A stretch of 64,000 nt of DNA from Vibrio hepatarius (GCF_018860525.1 NZ_JAHKPM010000032.1:62001-126000); one strand, 5' to 3'. Shown: positions 28,771 to 38,237, numbered from the stretch's first letter. The notes: generated by a model from the letters alone, not told the origin. A program made the numbers and translations.

Positions 28771-29435
28771 AGACGGTGCTCATTGTAGCTCCACATGCTG
28801 ACGACGAAACCTTGGGCTGCGGTGGAAGTATTTTGAAATTCATCGATCAAGGCTACATCGTGCATTGGCTTTTAGTTACTGGAATGACGGATAAAGCTGG
28901 TTTTACAGCGCAGCAAATTCGAGCTAGAAAGCTTGAGATAGAAAAAGTGTCGAAGGCATATGGTTTTAGTCAAACCCACCAGCTTGAATTTCCACCAGCT
29001 CAGTTGGAAACGCGCCCTAAAGGGGAAGTGATTGGCTCAATTAGTCAAGTTATCAACCGACTGGAACCAGAGTTAGTGTTTACAGTATATCGAAATGATG
29101 CCCATAGTGACCATGAAATTGTTTACGATGCGGTAATGTCTGCAACCAAATCATTTCGTTATCCTTTTGTAAAGAAAGTCCTCGCTTATGAAACGCTATC
29201 AGAGACTGATTTTGGTTTGAAACCTGAAGATGGTGGGTTCAAACCTAACGTGTTCATTGATATTACTGATTATTTGGAAGAAAAGCTTGATATCTTGGCT
29301 ATGTTTGAATCAGAAGTCCATGACTTTCCCTTTCCTCGTTCTAGGGTTGCACTAGAGGCTTTGGCGAGAGTGCGAGGTGTACAATGCAACTCAGAAGCTG
29401 CAGAGTCATTTATGTTGATTAAGGAAATACTTTGA
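28767..29435 (+). CDS. PIG-L family N-deacetylase
   Basis: A 222-residue zinc-dependent deacetylase. The metal-binding motif APHADDETLGCGG is at residues 7-19, and a third ligand lies in HSDHEIVYDAV. PIG-L/LmbE proteins remove N-acetyl groups from amino sugars. The start overlaps the formyltransferase stop (ATGA), strongly coupling the two. A natural reading is deacetylation followed by re-acylation with a formyl group on the NulO or its precursor. Confidence 0.85.
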   Translation: MKTVLIVAPHADDETLGCGGSILKFIDQGYIVHWLLVTGMTDKAGFTAQQIRARKLEIEKVSKAYGFSQTHQLEFPPAQLETRPKGEVIGSISQVINRLEPELVFTVYRNDAHSDHEIVYDAVMSATKSFRYPFVKKVLAYETLSETDFGLKPEDGGFKPNVFIDITDYLEEKLDILAMFESEVHDFPFPRSRVALEALARVRGVQCNSEAAESFMLIKEIL

Positions 29436-29592
29436 GCCCTAGGCAGCATAGATAAAACAAGAAAGCTAGAAAATAACATCAGAAGTTAGAGAGTACCAAT
29501 TCAGTGAATCAATTATGTCCCAGTTGGATGCAAATGGTCTAGCGGTGAAGTTATTGTGTCATGAACGATAGACACAAGGAGGTATATTAACG
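29436..29592. other. Intergenic gap with a coding-like stretch
   Basis: A 157-bp gap. A short frame, open from about 29470 to a TAG just before the next gene's ribosome-binding site, encodes a protein-like tail (includes SQLDANGLAVKLLCHER). It may be the remnant of a deleted gene or an accidental frame. AAGGAGG at the end of the gap is a very strong Shine-Dalgarno sequence for the gene at 29593. Confidence 0.35.
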
Positions 29593-30624
29593 ATGAAGCA
29601 TACGTTTTTATTAAAGGTTGAAAGCAAGCTAAATGAAGCCATAGAAGCATTAGATCGTGGTGGTATTGGATTGCTAGCTTTTATTGATAGACAAGGTGCT
29701 TTGATTGGCATTGTTACTGATGGTGATATACGTCGTGCAATCTTAAGACAAACAGATGATCTGCATGAGATTATCAATAGAGAGCCGTTGACTATGAGTT
29801 ATCATGCGGTCAAGAGTGATGTTGTCGCAAATCTAAGGAATGCTCATCGGCGTCACATGCCTTTGATTGATGATAAAGGGAATCTGAAGTCAATCTTTTC
29901 CTTAGACGAAATTGAGTTTGTTTCAAAGGATAATACAGTCGTTATCATGGCCGGTGGTTTAGGGACCCGTTTAGGAAATCTGACTAAACACACTCCAAAA
30001 CCAATGTTGCATGTAGGCGGTAAGCCAATGCTGCAACGTATTGTGGAGCAGTTTAGAGAGCAGGGGTTTCACCGCTTTATCTTTTGCCTAAACTATAAAC
30101 GAGACGTTATTGTTGATTACTTTGGTGGTGGAAAAAACTTTGGAGTGACGATTGATTACGTCGTAGAAAAACAGCGTTTAGGAACCGCGGGTGCTTTAAG
30201 CCTTATAGATAAAAACCTAGAAGAACCTTTTTTGGTGATTAATGGTGATGTACTGACAGATGTCGATTTTGAAGAGATCCTTCAATATCATATAGATAGA
30301 AAAACACTAGCAACAATGTGTGTTAAGAGATTCGAATATAATATACCTTATGGCGTCATAAAAACTGATAATAAGAAAACAATTCAGCGGATTGAGGAAA
30401 AACCAACCTACTCGTTTGACGTGAATGCAGGCATATATATTTTTTCCCCTTCTATTCTATCTCACGTACCCAGAGATACATTTTATGATATGCCTACACT
30501 TTTTAATAGTTTAATTGATAAAAGTCTTAACCCTTCTATTTTTCATGTTGATAAATATTGGTTAGATATTGGTCATAAAGAGGATTATAGACAAGCTAAT
30601 CTCGATATAGATGATTTGGTGTAA
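29593..30624 (+). CDS. CBS-domain sugar nucleotidyltransferase (PtmE/LegE-like)
   Basis: A 343-residue protein with two N-terminal CBS repeats (residues ~1-115, including GIVTDGDIRRAILRQ and HMPLIDDKGNL). A C-terminal nucleotidyltransferase domain begins [20 protein letters not shown] and contains VINGDVLTDVDF. This architecture is that of PtmE/LegE, which makes GDP-glucosamine in the legionaminic pathway of Campylobacter. It implies a GDP-linked rather than UDP-linked route. A very strong AAGGAGG site precedes the ATG. Confidence 0.82.
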   Translation: MKHTFLLKVESKLNEAIEALDRGGIGLLAFIDRQGALIGIVTDGDIRRAILRQTDDLHEIINREPLTMSYHAVKSDVVANLRNAHRRHMPLIDDKGNLKSIFSLDEIEFVSKDNTVVIMAGGLGTRLGNLTKHTPKPMLHVGGKPMLQRIVEQFREQGFHRFIFCLNYKRDVIVDYFGGGKNFGVTIDYVVEKQRLGTAGALSLIDKNLEEPFLVINGDVLTDVDFEEILQYHIDRKTLATMCVKRFEYNIPYGVIKTDNKKTIQRIEEKPTYSFDVNAGIYIFSPSILSHVPRDTFYDMPTLFNSLIDKSLNPSIFHVDKYWLDIGHKEDYRQANLDIDDLV

Positions 30625-30729
30625 GTTTTGGGGACTAATAATCTGAACATGTGAAGTTATGTTAAAGGTATTTACGATTGATAGCTTCACATTAACTTTA
30701 TTGCATCGGGTAAATTTCTGAAACTCGGA

Positions 30730-31713
30730 ATGTTTATGAAACAAAAAAATAAAAAAGCTCTTATATGCGGTGTTAGTGGACAGGATGGCGGTTGGTTATC
30801 CAAGTTTCTTATATCGAAAGGTTACGAAGTTTGGGGTACGACAAGAAAAAAGGGAGATGCTCATTTGGGTAACCTTAGGCAACTTGGAATACAGAATCAG
30901 GTAATGGTTACTACAATGAATCCGGAGAACTACCAAAGTGTCTTCGAAGTTATAAAAGCTTCATCTCCGGATGAAGTTTATTACCTAGCGGGGCAGTCTT
31001 CTGTAGGAATGTCATTTGTGGAACCGGTTGAAACCATTAGTAGTATTGCTTTAGGAACTTTGAATGTTTTGGAAGCTTGCCGAAAGTACGATAAGAACAT
31101 AAGAATCTATAATGCCGGATCTGGTGAGTGCTTTGGTGATACAAAAGGAAGAGCAGCCAACGAAAATACACCATTTAAGCCCCAAAGCCCTTATGCAGCA
31201 GCAAAAGTATCGGCTTACTGGTTTGTAAATAGCTATAGAGAGTCTTATGGAATGTATGCTTGCACTGGTATTCTTTTTAATCACGAATCGCCATTAAGAC
31301 CGAAGCATTTTGTAACCCAGAAAGTAATTTCAACTGCCAGACAAATAGCTGGAGGAGATCACGTCCATTTAGAATTAGGCTGTCTAGATATTTCGCGAGA
31401 CTGGGGGTGGGCTCCTGAGTATGTGGAAGCTATGTGGTTAATGCTTCAAAAAGACAATGCGGAGGATTATGTTATTGCAACAGGTGTAGCTAACTCTCTT
31501 GAGGATTTTGTTTGCACTGTTTTTAAACAATTAGGCATGGATTGGAAAGAGTATGTCAAAATTTCTAATGAATTCCATAGACCAAATGATATACGTTATA
31601 GTTGTGGCGATGCTACCAAGGCCAATATAAATCTTGGTTGGAAACCAAGCAAGAGAATGAAAGATATAATTCCTTTGATGATCAAGAAAAATAAAGTGAA
31701 CTATAATGAATAG
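30730..31713 (+). CDS. Divergent GDP-mannose 4,6-dehydratase-like SDR
   Basis: A 327-residue SDR resembling Gmd. It shows ICGVSGQDGGWLSKFLISKG, the catalytic segment AGSGECFGDTKG, SPYAAAKVSAYWFVNSYRES and NHESPLRP. The substrate/cofactor loop of true Gmd ([11 protein letters not shown] in the second copy at 45648) is replaced by TTRKKGDAHLG, so the substrate could be another GDP-sugar. It follows the PtmE-like gene across 105 bp. A second ATG at 30736 is a possible start. Confidence 0.75.
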   Translation: MFMKQKNKKALICGVSGQDGGWLSKFLISKGYEVWGTTRKKGDAHLGNLRQLGIQNQVMVTTMNPENYQSVFEVIKASSPDEVYYLAGQSSVGMSFVEPVETISSIALGTLNVLEACRKYDKNIRIYNAGSGECFGDTKGRAANENTPFKPQSPYAAAKVSAYWFVNSYRESYGMYACTGILFNHESPLRPKHFVTQKVISTARQIAGGDHVHLELGCLDISRDWGWAPEYVEAMWLMLQKDNAEDYVIATGVANSLEDFVCTVFKQLGMDWKEYVKISNEFHRPNDIRYSCGDATKANINLGWKPSKRMKDIIPLMIKKNKVNYNE

Positions 31714-32923
31714 TGCCTTAGTAACTAGAAGATTCTTAGCATTATTATTTTTTTTGGCAAGTGCATTTTCTGTTACACCAATATATATTTATTTTTTTGG
31801 AAATAATGGAAATATATTTAGCTTGTTAATTTGCTTTATTTTATCTTGTTTGTTCATAGCCTTTCGAAAAATAAATTTGGTGCTAATTATCTATCTGGTA
31901 TTTATAGTCGCTTTAGCTATAATATTGGCATTTTATTGGCTGGATGCAAAACTAGTATATTTTCCAATTTATTTTTTAATGTCTTCGATAGTTGTAAGTT
32001 ATATTCGAGAAGATGAGTTAAGATATATCGTAGGTGTTTTTAGTAATATACTAATATTTATAATTATTTTTTCATTTATTGGCTTTATTTACTCGATTTT
32101 AGGCGGGGATCCTAATATAACGTTTGATTATAATGGAAGAAGAGTTTTCTTATACCTCACTACCTTAACCAACTGGTCACTATATGGTTTAATCCGGCCA
32201 GCTGGTATTTTTGATGAGCCAGGGGCACTGTCATTCTTTATCTGTTTTATATGCGCATCTAGGCATATGTTAGGTTTTTCTAAACAAAAAACCTGGTTTC
32301 TCATTTTAGGGGGAATGATTACGTTAAGTGTTGCTCAAGTAATTTATGCTTTTATACATTTATTACAAGAAGAAAGAAAGGTTAAGTACAGTATAAGTAA
32401 AGTAGTATTAATAGCTTCGTTTTTCCCTCTTTTTTTATTAGCTATATTTAGTGAACATCATGTAGTCGATTTGCTCTATGACAACTTTATTGGAAGGTTT
32501 ATGTATGACGAGAACATAGGTATAGTTGGTAATAATCGAGCAGAGCACATCTCTAACTCAATTGACCTTATCAATTTAGACAGTTTTTTTTGGGGAGTAA
32601 GTTCAAGCTGTATTACTGATATTAATTTATGTAATAGTTCTTTTAAGAGTTTCGGAGAGAACCCCCTGTCATTACTAAATTTATTGGGGATTGGTTTATC
32701 TCATGTTTATTATTTGGTTGTTATATTTTTTATAATTTTTGGTTTAAAATTTAGGCATGACCTTTGTATTTTAGGCCTGGCATTATTACTTTTACAGCGG
32801 CCTAATATCATGAGTTTCGGTTACTCGTTAATTATCTGCTTGAGTATCAAAATTGTTATAGAGAAGTATCTGGTTGATGATGGTGTTCCAAAAAGAAATC
32901 AGCCTTGTGGGAGTTGGATATGA
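31706..32923 (+). CDS. wzy: Probable O-antigen polymerase (Wzy-like)
   Basis: A 405-residue very hydrophobic protein with roughly 10-12 predicted membrane segments and a larger polar loop around residues 130-170 (GGDPNITFDYNGRR, IRPAGIFDEPGALSFF). Wzy proteins share topology rather than sequence, and the RPAGIFDEPGA loop resembles those of polymerases. It overlaps the Gmd-like gene by 8 bp and the flippase gene by 4 bp. It is the best polymerase candidate because waaL is already placed in the core operon. Confidence 0.7.
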   Translation: MNSALVTRRFLALLFFLASAFSVTPIYIYFFGNNGNIFSLLICFILSCLFIAFRKINLVLIIYLVFIVALAIILAFYWLDAKLVYFPIYFLMSSIVVSYIREDELRYIVGVFSNILIFIIIFSFIGFIYSILGGDPNITFDYNGRRVFLYLTTLTNWSLYGLIRPAGIFDEPGALSFFICFICASRHMLGFSKQKTWFLILGGMITLSVAQVIYAFIHLLQEERKVKYSISKVVLIASFFPLFLLAIFSEHHVVDLLYDNFIGRFMYDENIGIVGNNRAEHISNSIDLINLDSFFWGVSSSCITDINLCNSSFKSFGENPLSLLNLLGIGLSHVYYLVVIFFIIFGLKFRHDLCILGLALLLLQRPNIMSFGYSLIICLSIKIVIEKYLVDDGVPKRNQPCGSWI

Positions 32924-34428
32924 CAGCTAGAAGTGTAAAAGCTTTTATTACTAACACGAGTTCAAATATAGTATTTTTTATTATCAACTCAATCATTGGT
33001 TTTGTCTCAGTTCCAATTTTCATTAACTACATGGGGAATGAATTTTATAGTTTGTGGCTTCTTAATATGACAGTTATGAACTATTTTATATTTCTTAACA
33101 CTTCACTATCTGGTGGAATAATAAAACATGTTTCAGAAAGTGAAGAATTAGGAGATAAGAAACTACAATTTCAATGTATTAACTTTAGTCTTTTGATATA
33201 CATAACTATAGGGTTTTTTATATCAGTATTTCTATATTCTTTTAGCCATACCCTAGCAGAATTCCTATCTCTCGATGAGGATAATGTCGATATTTTTATA
33301 TCAATGATATCAATATCTTCTATTTTTGCTGTGATACTTTGGCCAATGAAGGTATTTGAAGCACTCTTTATTGGATTAATGAAGCAAGAAGTCCTGAATC
33401 TCGTTAAAGGAGTTATTACTGTTTCAACATCACTTATTTTGATACTTATGTTGTCACAAGGGTATTCTTTAAAAACCTTGCTATGTGTATTCTATATATT
33501 ATTATCATCTATTGGCTTGGTTCTTATTTGTATATATAAAATCTATAACCCTGAATATAGATGTGATTTGAAAATCCCAAATAAAAAAATCAGAAAATCT
33601 ATATTAAGCTTTAGTTTTAAGCTGATGATTTTAGAGTTTATTGCAATGTTATCATTCCAAGTTGATACATTAATCTTAGCTTATTTTCTTCCTATTTCCT
33701 ATGTGGCAATTTATTCGATTGTCACTAAATTATTTTATGTACTGCAAGGTATTTATTCCTCTTTGCTCTCTAGTGTCCAACCTGTGATATTTCGAGCGTG
33801 TAAATCAAACGATACCACCTATATAAAGCTATTTTCAGAGAAACTATTTAGATACAGTTTGATATTTTATACTCCCATAATTTATTTGAGTGCCATTTTT
33901 GCACAGGATTTTATATTTTTATGGGTTGGAAATGAATATTCCGTCTATGGTTTATGGTCATCAGTATTTATCTTGCAATATGCATTAACACCGGTTGTCG
34001 GGGTGTTGGGGGTTGTCTCTATAGGAATGAATAAAATAAGACATATTCAAATATATGGGATTTTTTCTGCACTGCTTAATTTAACGTTGAGTATCGTTCT
34101 TGTAAAATATTACGGATTTGGCGGGGTAATTATCGGGACTGTAATTTCTACTTATATAGGTGTTTTTATTATTTTCCCATACTACTGTAGAAATATTGGT
34201 ATAAACCCGAAATCTATAGTTGTAAAGAATTTATTTCCTTTTCTAGTTCTTGTGTTGATTATGGTGACTAATTTAGGCCTATATTCGTTAGTGGACATTA
34301 AAACTTGGTTTATGTTTTTATCGCTATTTATAATCATGACTGTTCCAACCATGATTATCATGTCACTCTTCTTGTACAAAGAGGATTATATGAAAATAAA
34401 AAGTGTGTTTTTGAGAAGAATTAGATGA
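32920..34428 (+). CDS. wzx: O-unit flippase (Wzx-like, MATE/MOP family)
   Basis: A 502-residue protein with about 12-14 hydrophobic segments. The N-terminus (SNIVFFIINSIIGFVSVPIF) is typical of polysaccharide exporters of the Wzx type. It would flip the undecaprenyl-linked repeat unit to the periplasm. The ATG at 32920 forms an ATGA overlap with the polymerase stop and has GGGAG upstream, so it is preferred to a GTG at 32905. The sequence is strongly AT-rich. Confidence 0.82.
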   Translation: MTARSVKAFITNTSSNIVFFIINSIIGFVSVPIFINYMGNEFYSLWLLNMTVMNYFIFLNTSLSGGIIKHVSESEELGDKKLQFQCINFSLLIYITIGFFISVFLYSFSHTLAEFLSLDEDNVDIFISMISISSIFAVILWPMKVFEALFIGLMKQEVLNLVKGVITVSTSLILILMLSQGYSLKTLLCVFYILLSSIGLVLICIYKIYNPEYRCDLKIPNKKIRKSILSFSFKLMILEFIAMLSFQVDTLILAYFLPISYVAIYSIVTKLFYVLQGIYSSLLSSVQPVIFRACKSNDTTYIKLFSEKLFRYSLIFYTPIIYLSAIFAQDFIFLWVGNEYSVYGLWSSVFILQYALTPVVGVLGVVSIGMNKIRHIQIYGIFSALLNLTLSIVLVKYYGFGGVIIGTVISTYIGVFIIFPYYCRNIGINPKSIVVKNLFPFLVLVLIMVTNLGLYSLVDIKTWFMFLSLFIIMTVPTMIIMSLFLYKEDYMKIKSVFLRRIR

Positions 34429-36092
34429 AGAAAATTACTAACCGTATCAAAGAAGTAATCAGGGATGTACAATCCAATAAAATGGGTAATTCTAAGACAC
34501 TGAATGCTTTTCACAAGCAACTCAGAAAAGAAAAGATAGTGCCTAATGGTGAAAAAATCTTGTTCTCTCATTCATTTAGTATTTATGAGCCCTCATTTAT
34601 TCATGACAAAATAATGTCAATAGCGCTGAAAATGAGAGGCTGTGAAGTTTTCTCTGCATTTTGCGATGGTGTACAAAGTATCGAATGTAACGTGTATGGG
34701 GGAGTATGGAAAGATCACACGGATTTTGATTCTAGCTGTGCTCATTGTCAGAAGTGTTCATCAAAACTGTGGAGTGAGCTCGATAAGAAAAATATTTATA
34801 AATACTCCACATATATTACTGATGAAGATAACCGTGAAGTTGAAAACATAATGGGAAAAATCACGGAAGGAGGCTGGGTTGATTACAAAGATTCTAGCGG
34901 TTGGGAAATAGGTTTATGGGCGAAAGATATACTGGTAAATAATTATGTCGTTGCTGATAAATCTCTTATTTATGGGCATGAAGAACTCGGAAGGTCTCAT
35001 TTAAAAAATCTGCTAGTTATTAAGTTCGCGATTAAAAAGATTATAAGTAAAGTAAAACCAACACGAATAATTTCTAATGACAGCTTTTATGGAATGTGGA
35101 AGCTATGGGAATTGATAGCCAAAGAGAATGGCATCCCTTTTTATTCCCACTGGAGCGGAACACGAGTCGGAGGCTGGAGCTATGCTTACAATGATGCCTC
35201 GATGAGCCTCAATTTTAAACCATCTTGGGAAAGCTATTCAAAACAGGAACTAACTCCAGATGAAGAGAGCCGTGTTAATCAGTGGCTAAAAGATAGAGAG
35301 GGTGGTCGAGATATGATCATTGATACAGCATCTTTATCGGATTATAAAGATGAGTACTTTGATTTTAGTTTGATAGACAAGACTAAGCCAACTGCATTGC
35401 TATCCTCCAATGTTGTGTGGGATTTAGCTGCGTTGAATAAAGAAGTATTTACTTCCTCTATGGGGGAATGGATAATCCAAACAATTAGATGGTTCAGAGA
35501 TAACCCAGATTATCAACTTATTATTAAGTCCCATCCTGCAGAGCATTACCCAGAAATACCTCAGACAATTGAAACTGTTCAATCTATGTTAGAGAAGGTG
35601 TTCACTTTACTTCCTGATAATGTAATTTTCATTTCTCCTAAGGCTGCTGTATCTGTTTATCAATTATTGCCTTTTGCATCTATTGGCTTAGTGTTCACAA
35701 CATCGGTAGGTATAGAGATGGCAGCAAGAGGAAAGTCAGTTATAGTAGCTGGTAAATCCCACTATCGAAGCTATGGCTTCACTTGCGATCCTGAAACGCT
35801 AGAAGAGTATTTCTATAACTTAGAAAGGGAGTTACGTGTAGGTATCTCAGACAACTCAGATGTAGAAAAGTTGGCGAAGAAATTCTTGAAGTTCAACTTT
35901 TTTCACTATTACACTAGGCATGGCCTAGTGTCTTTTGACCATTCAAAAGATAATAATGGAAGAGTAAACATACTAATAGACAGTATAGAAGATTTGAAAC
36001 CAGGCCATAACGAGCACTTAGACTATATATTGGATTCAATTGTCAAAGGCGCGCCGATTCTTCGTTCAGATCGGTGGATAAAGGAAAGTTAA
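34425..36092 (+). CDS. Capsule-synthesis-like GT-B protein
   Basis: A 555-residue protein of no named family. The C-terminal half resembles capsule polysaccharide synthesis proteins (KpsS/KpsC-type folds): YQLIIKSHPAEHYPE, SIGLVFTTSVGIEMAARGKSVIVAGKSHYRS. An unusual CAHCQKC cysteine cluster lies near residue 105. The middle has HWSGTRVGGWSYAYN. It probably transfers a sugar, possibly of the nonulosonic/Kdo class. ATGA overlap with wzx. Confidence 0.6.
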   Translation: MKKITNRIKEVIRDVQSNKMGNSKTLNAFHKQLRKEKIVPNGEKILFSHSFSIYEPSFIHDKIMSIALKMRGCEVFSAFCDGVQSIECNVYGGVWKDHTDFDSSCAHCQKCSSKLWSELDKKNIYKYSTYITDEDNREVENIMGKITEGGWVDYKDSSGWEIGLWAKDILVNNYVVADKSLIYGHEELGRSHLKNLLVIKFAIKKIISKVKPTRIISNDSFYGMWKLWELIAKENGIPFYSHWSGTRVGGWSYAYNDASMSLNFKPSWESYSKQELTPDEESRVNQWLKDREGGRDMIIDTASLSDYKDEYFDFSLIDKTKPTALLSSNVVWDLAALNKEVFTSSMGEWIIQTIRWFRDNPDYQLIIKSHPAEHYPEIPQTIETVQSMLEKVFTLLPDNVIFISPKAAVSVYQLLPFASIGLVFTTSVGIEMAARGKSVIVAGKSHYRSYGFTCDPETLEEYFYNLERELRVGISDNSDVEKLAKKFLKFNFFHYYTRHGLVSFDHSKDNNGRVNILIDSIEDLKPGHNEHLDYILDSIVKGAPILRSDRWIKES

Positions 36093-36982
36093 TGTTTAAT
36101 AGAATTTTAAATAGAGTAAAGCGCGACTATAAATATTGTGAACTTAAATTTGAGGTTTGGTTTCCCAGAGGAACATACAAATTTAGTAAATGTGATCTTG
36201 AGTTATATAAGACTGAAATTGGCGTAAAGTTAGATCCCCCAAAAGTTATTAATAAGGATTACCTTAATAAGGTATCATTTGATAAATCAGAAATTTTCTG
36301 GCCTGTAGATTATAGTCATGATGATTTACCTTGGCTATATCATGAAATTTTTGACGAATTTTCTGAGAACCCTTCCTCTTATGACCACCCAATGATGTCT
36401 CACACTGATAGAAGTTGGGTTATTGATGCTGGTTGCTGTGAAGGTTTTTATTCGAAGTTTATTTTCTCTAAAAATAGAGATTGCAAAGTTATAGCTATTG
36501 AACCGCTTCAAGCTATGAAGTCGGCCTTGGGGCAGAGCTTCCATAAGGAAATTGAATTGGGTCAATTTTTTTTGGAACAATGTGCACTAGGTAAGAAAAA
36601 TGATGAAATGGATTTTGTATATAATGCAAGCAACCCATGCGATTCGTTTCTTGGGGTACAAAGTGATAGTAGTTGCAAATATAAAAAGAATAAGGTCCGC
36701 GTTACTACGCTAGACGAAATTTCTGCAACCCATGGATTGGATCTATCGAGAGGTTTAGTTAAGATGGATATTGAAGGCGCTGAGATGGATGCGCTGTTAG
36801 GTGCTGAAAAAACATTAAGAGATCTTAAACCTAACCTTGCTATTGCAGTCTACCATAGCTACGAGAATGCTTCCAAGTGCGCAGAGATAATTAAATCCAT
36901 TAATCCAGACTATAATATCGAGTTTCGTGGAATGTACGGGTACTTCACTCCATCTCGTCCATATATACTCTTTGCTTGGTAA
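36092..36982 (+). CDS. FkbM-family methyltransferase
   Basis: A 296-residue SAM-dependent methyltransferase. The SAM motif VIDAGCCEGFYSKFIF and the FkbM segment VKMDIEGAEMDALLGAE are clear. It probably O-methylates a sugar of the repeat unit. The ATG at 36092 overlaps the previous stop by one base and follows AAGGAA, so it is preferred to a GTG at 36074. About 110 residues precede the methyltransferase domain. Confidence 0.82.
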   Translation: MFNRILNRVKRDYKYCELKFEVWFPRGTYKFSKCDLELYKTEIGVKLDPPKVINKDYLNKVSFDKSEIFWPVDYSHDDLPWLYHEIFDEFSENPSSYDHPMMSHTDRSWVIDAGCCEGFYSKFIFSKNRDCKVIAIEPLQAMKSALGQSFHKEIELGQFFLEQCALGKKNDEMDFVYNASNPCDSFLGVQSDSSCKYKKNKVRVTTLDEISATHGLDLSRGLVKMDIEGAEMDALLGAEKTLRDLKPNLAIAVYHSYENASKCAEIIKSINPDYNIEFRGMYGYFTPSRPYILFAW

Positions 36983-37004
36983 ATAAAATTTTAGGAATAC
37001 ATAA

Positions 37005-38237
37005 GTGAAAGTGCTATTTACAAGTCCAAGTGTACAATACCCATCCGCAGGTGGCCCACAACTACGTATAAAAAACTCGATAAAGGCTTTGTCTGCAATG
37101 TGTGAGTTGCATGTCATATCTCAGACACCGAAGTATGATTTAGGTGGAGATGTAGCAGAAAATTTTTATGCTAAAATTGCATGTAAATTTGATTATGTGC
37201 CCTCAATAAGAAATTTATCGTTCAATAAGTATATAAGAAAGCTGCAACGAATAAAGCGTTCTACTTTTTGTTCTTTGTTGGATAAAGATGCGCGCTTTAT
37301 TGTTGAGTATGCATATAAAAATGGGATCAGGTGTGTATGGTTCGGCTATGGGAATATTTCTTATAATTTGATAAAAAGAGTTCGAGAGCTAAACTCAGAA
37401 CTTTTTATCGTATGTGATACAGATAGTGTTTGGTCTAGGTTTATCCTACGAGAAGTCCCATTTGAAAATGACCCGCAACGAAAAGAGTTAATCAAAAAGC
37501 TAGGAAGCGAGAAGGAACTTGAAGAAAAGAAGCTGGTTGACTTATCAAATATAGTAACAGCTGTATCGGAAGTTGATGCTAATTACTACCGTACTTTATC
37601 TTGTGTGAAGCAGAAGGTGAAAGTTTTCTCTAATGTAGTCGATATTGATGACTATGATTCTAATCTGAAAGAAGTCGGAGACTCCAAGGAAAAAACAATA
37701 TATCTTGCTGGCTCTTTTAGTCCTAATTCAGCGATGGATAAAGCTGCGCGGTGGTTCATTAATGATATTTTACCTCTTATTGTATTAAAAATTCCAGAAG
37801 TACACATGAATATAGTTGGTTCGGGATCCATTGAAACCTTGGCTGATATTAATAATAAGAATGTGTCCATATTGGGAAAAGTTGATAGCGTGTTACCATA
37901 TTTATCACAAGCAGCGGTTTCAGTCGTACCATTAATGTTTGAATCAGGTACTCGATTTAAGATACTAGAAGCGGCTGCTTGTCATATACCAACAGTATCA
38001 ACTACTCTTGGGGCAGAAGGCTTACCTATAGAAGATGGGGTGCATCTTCTACTTGCGGATACAGCGCAAGATTTTGCCCTTCATACTATTAGAGTAATCA
38101 ATGAAAAAGAATTAGCGAAAAATATGGCAGATGCCTGCCTCAATCTTGTATGCGAGTTTAACAGTGTTGAAGCATTAAAATTGGAAGCTAAATCAATTTT
38201 GAAAGAGGTTCTCGATGATTCAACAGGTTCATTATAA
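37005..38237 (+). CDS. GT4 glycosyltransferase
   Basis: A 410-residue GT-B protein. The N-terminus VLFTSPSVQYPSAGGPQLRI is an acceptor-domain loop. The donor domain has IYLAGSFSPNSAMDKAARWF and VPLMFESGTRFKILEAAACH, as in GT4 proteins (PslH type). It starts 22 bp after the methyltransferase gene. The linkage is unknown. Confidence 0.8.
   Translation: MKVLFTSPSVQYPSAGGPQLRIKNSIKALSAMCELHVISQTPKYDLGGDVAENFYAKIACKFDYVPSIRNLSFNKYIRKLQRIKRSTFCSLLDKDARFIVEYAYKNGIRCVWFGYGNISYNLIKRVRELNSELFIVCDTDSVWSRFILREVPFENDPQRKELIKKLGSEKELEEKKLVDLSNIVTAVSEVDANYYRTLSCVKQKVKVFSNVVDIDDYDSNLKEVGDSKEKTIYLAGSFSPNSAMDKAARWFINDILPLIVLKIPEVHMNIVGSGSIETLADINNKNVSILGKVDSVLPYLSQAAVSVVPLMFESGTRFKILEAAACHIPTVSTTLGAEGLPIEDGVHLLLADTAQDFALHTIRVINEKELAKNMADACLNLVCEFNSVEALKLEAKSILKEVLDDSTGSL

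Noticed and set aside
30650..30691. Inverted repeat TGTGAAG / CTTCACA
   Set aside because: The 28-base spacing does not match a CRP site (6-base spacer) or a terminator. Seven-base arms in A/T-rich DNA are easily accidental.
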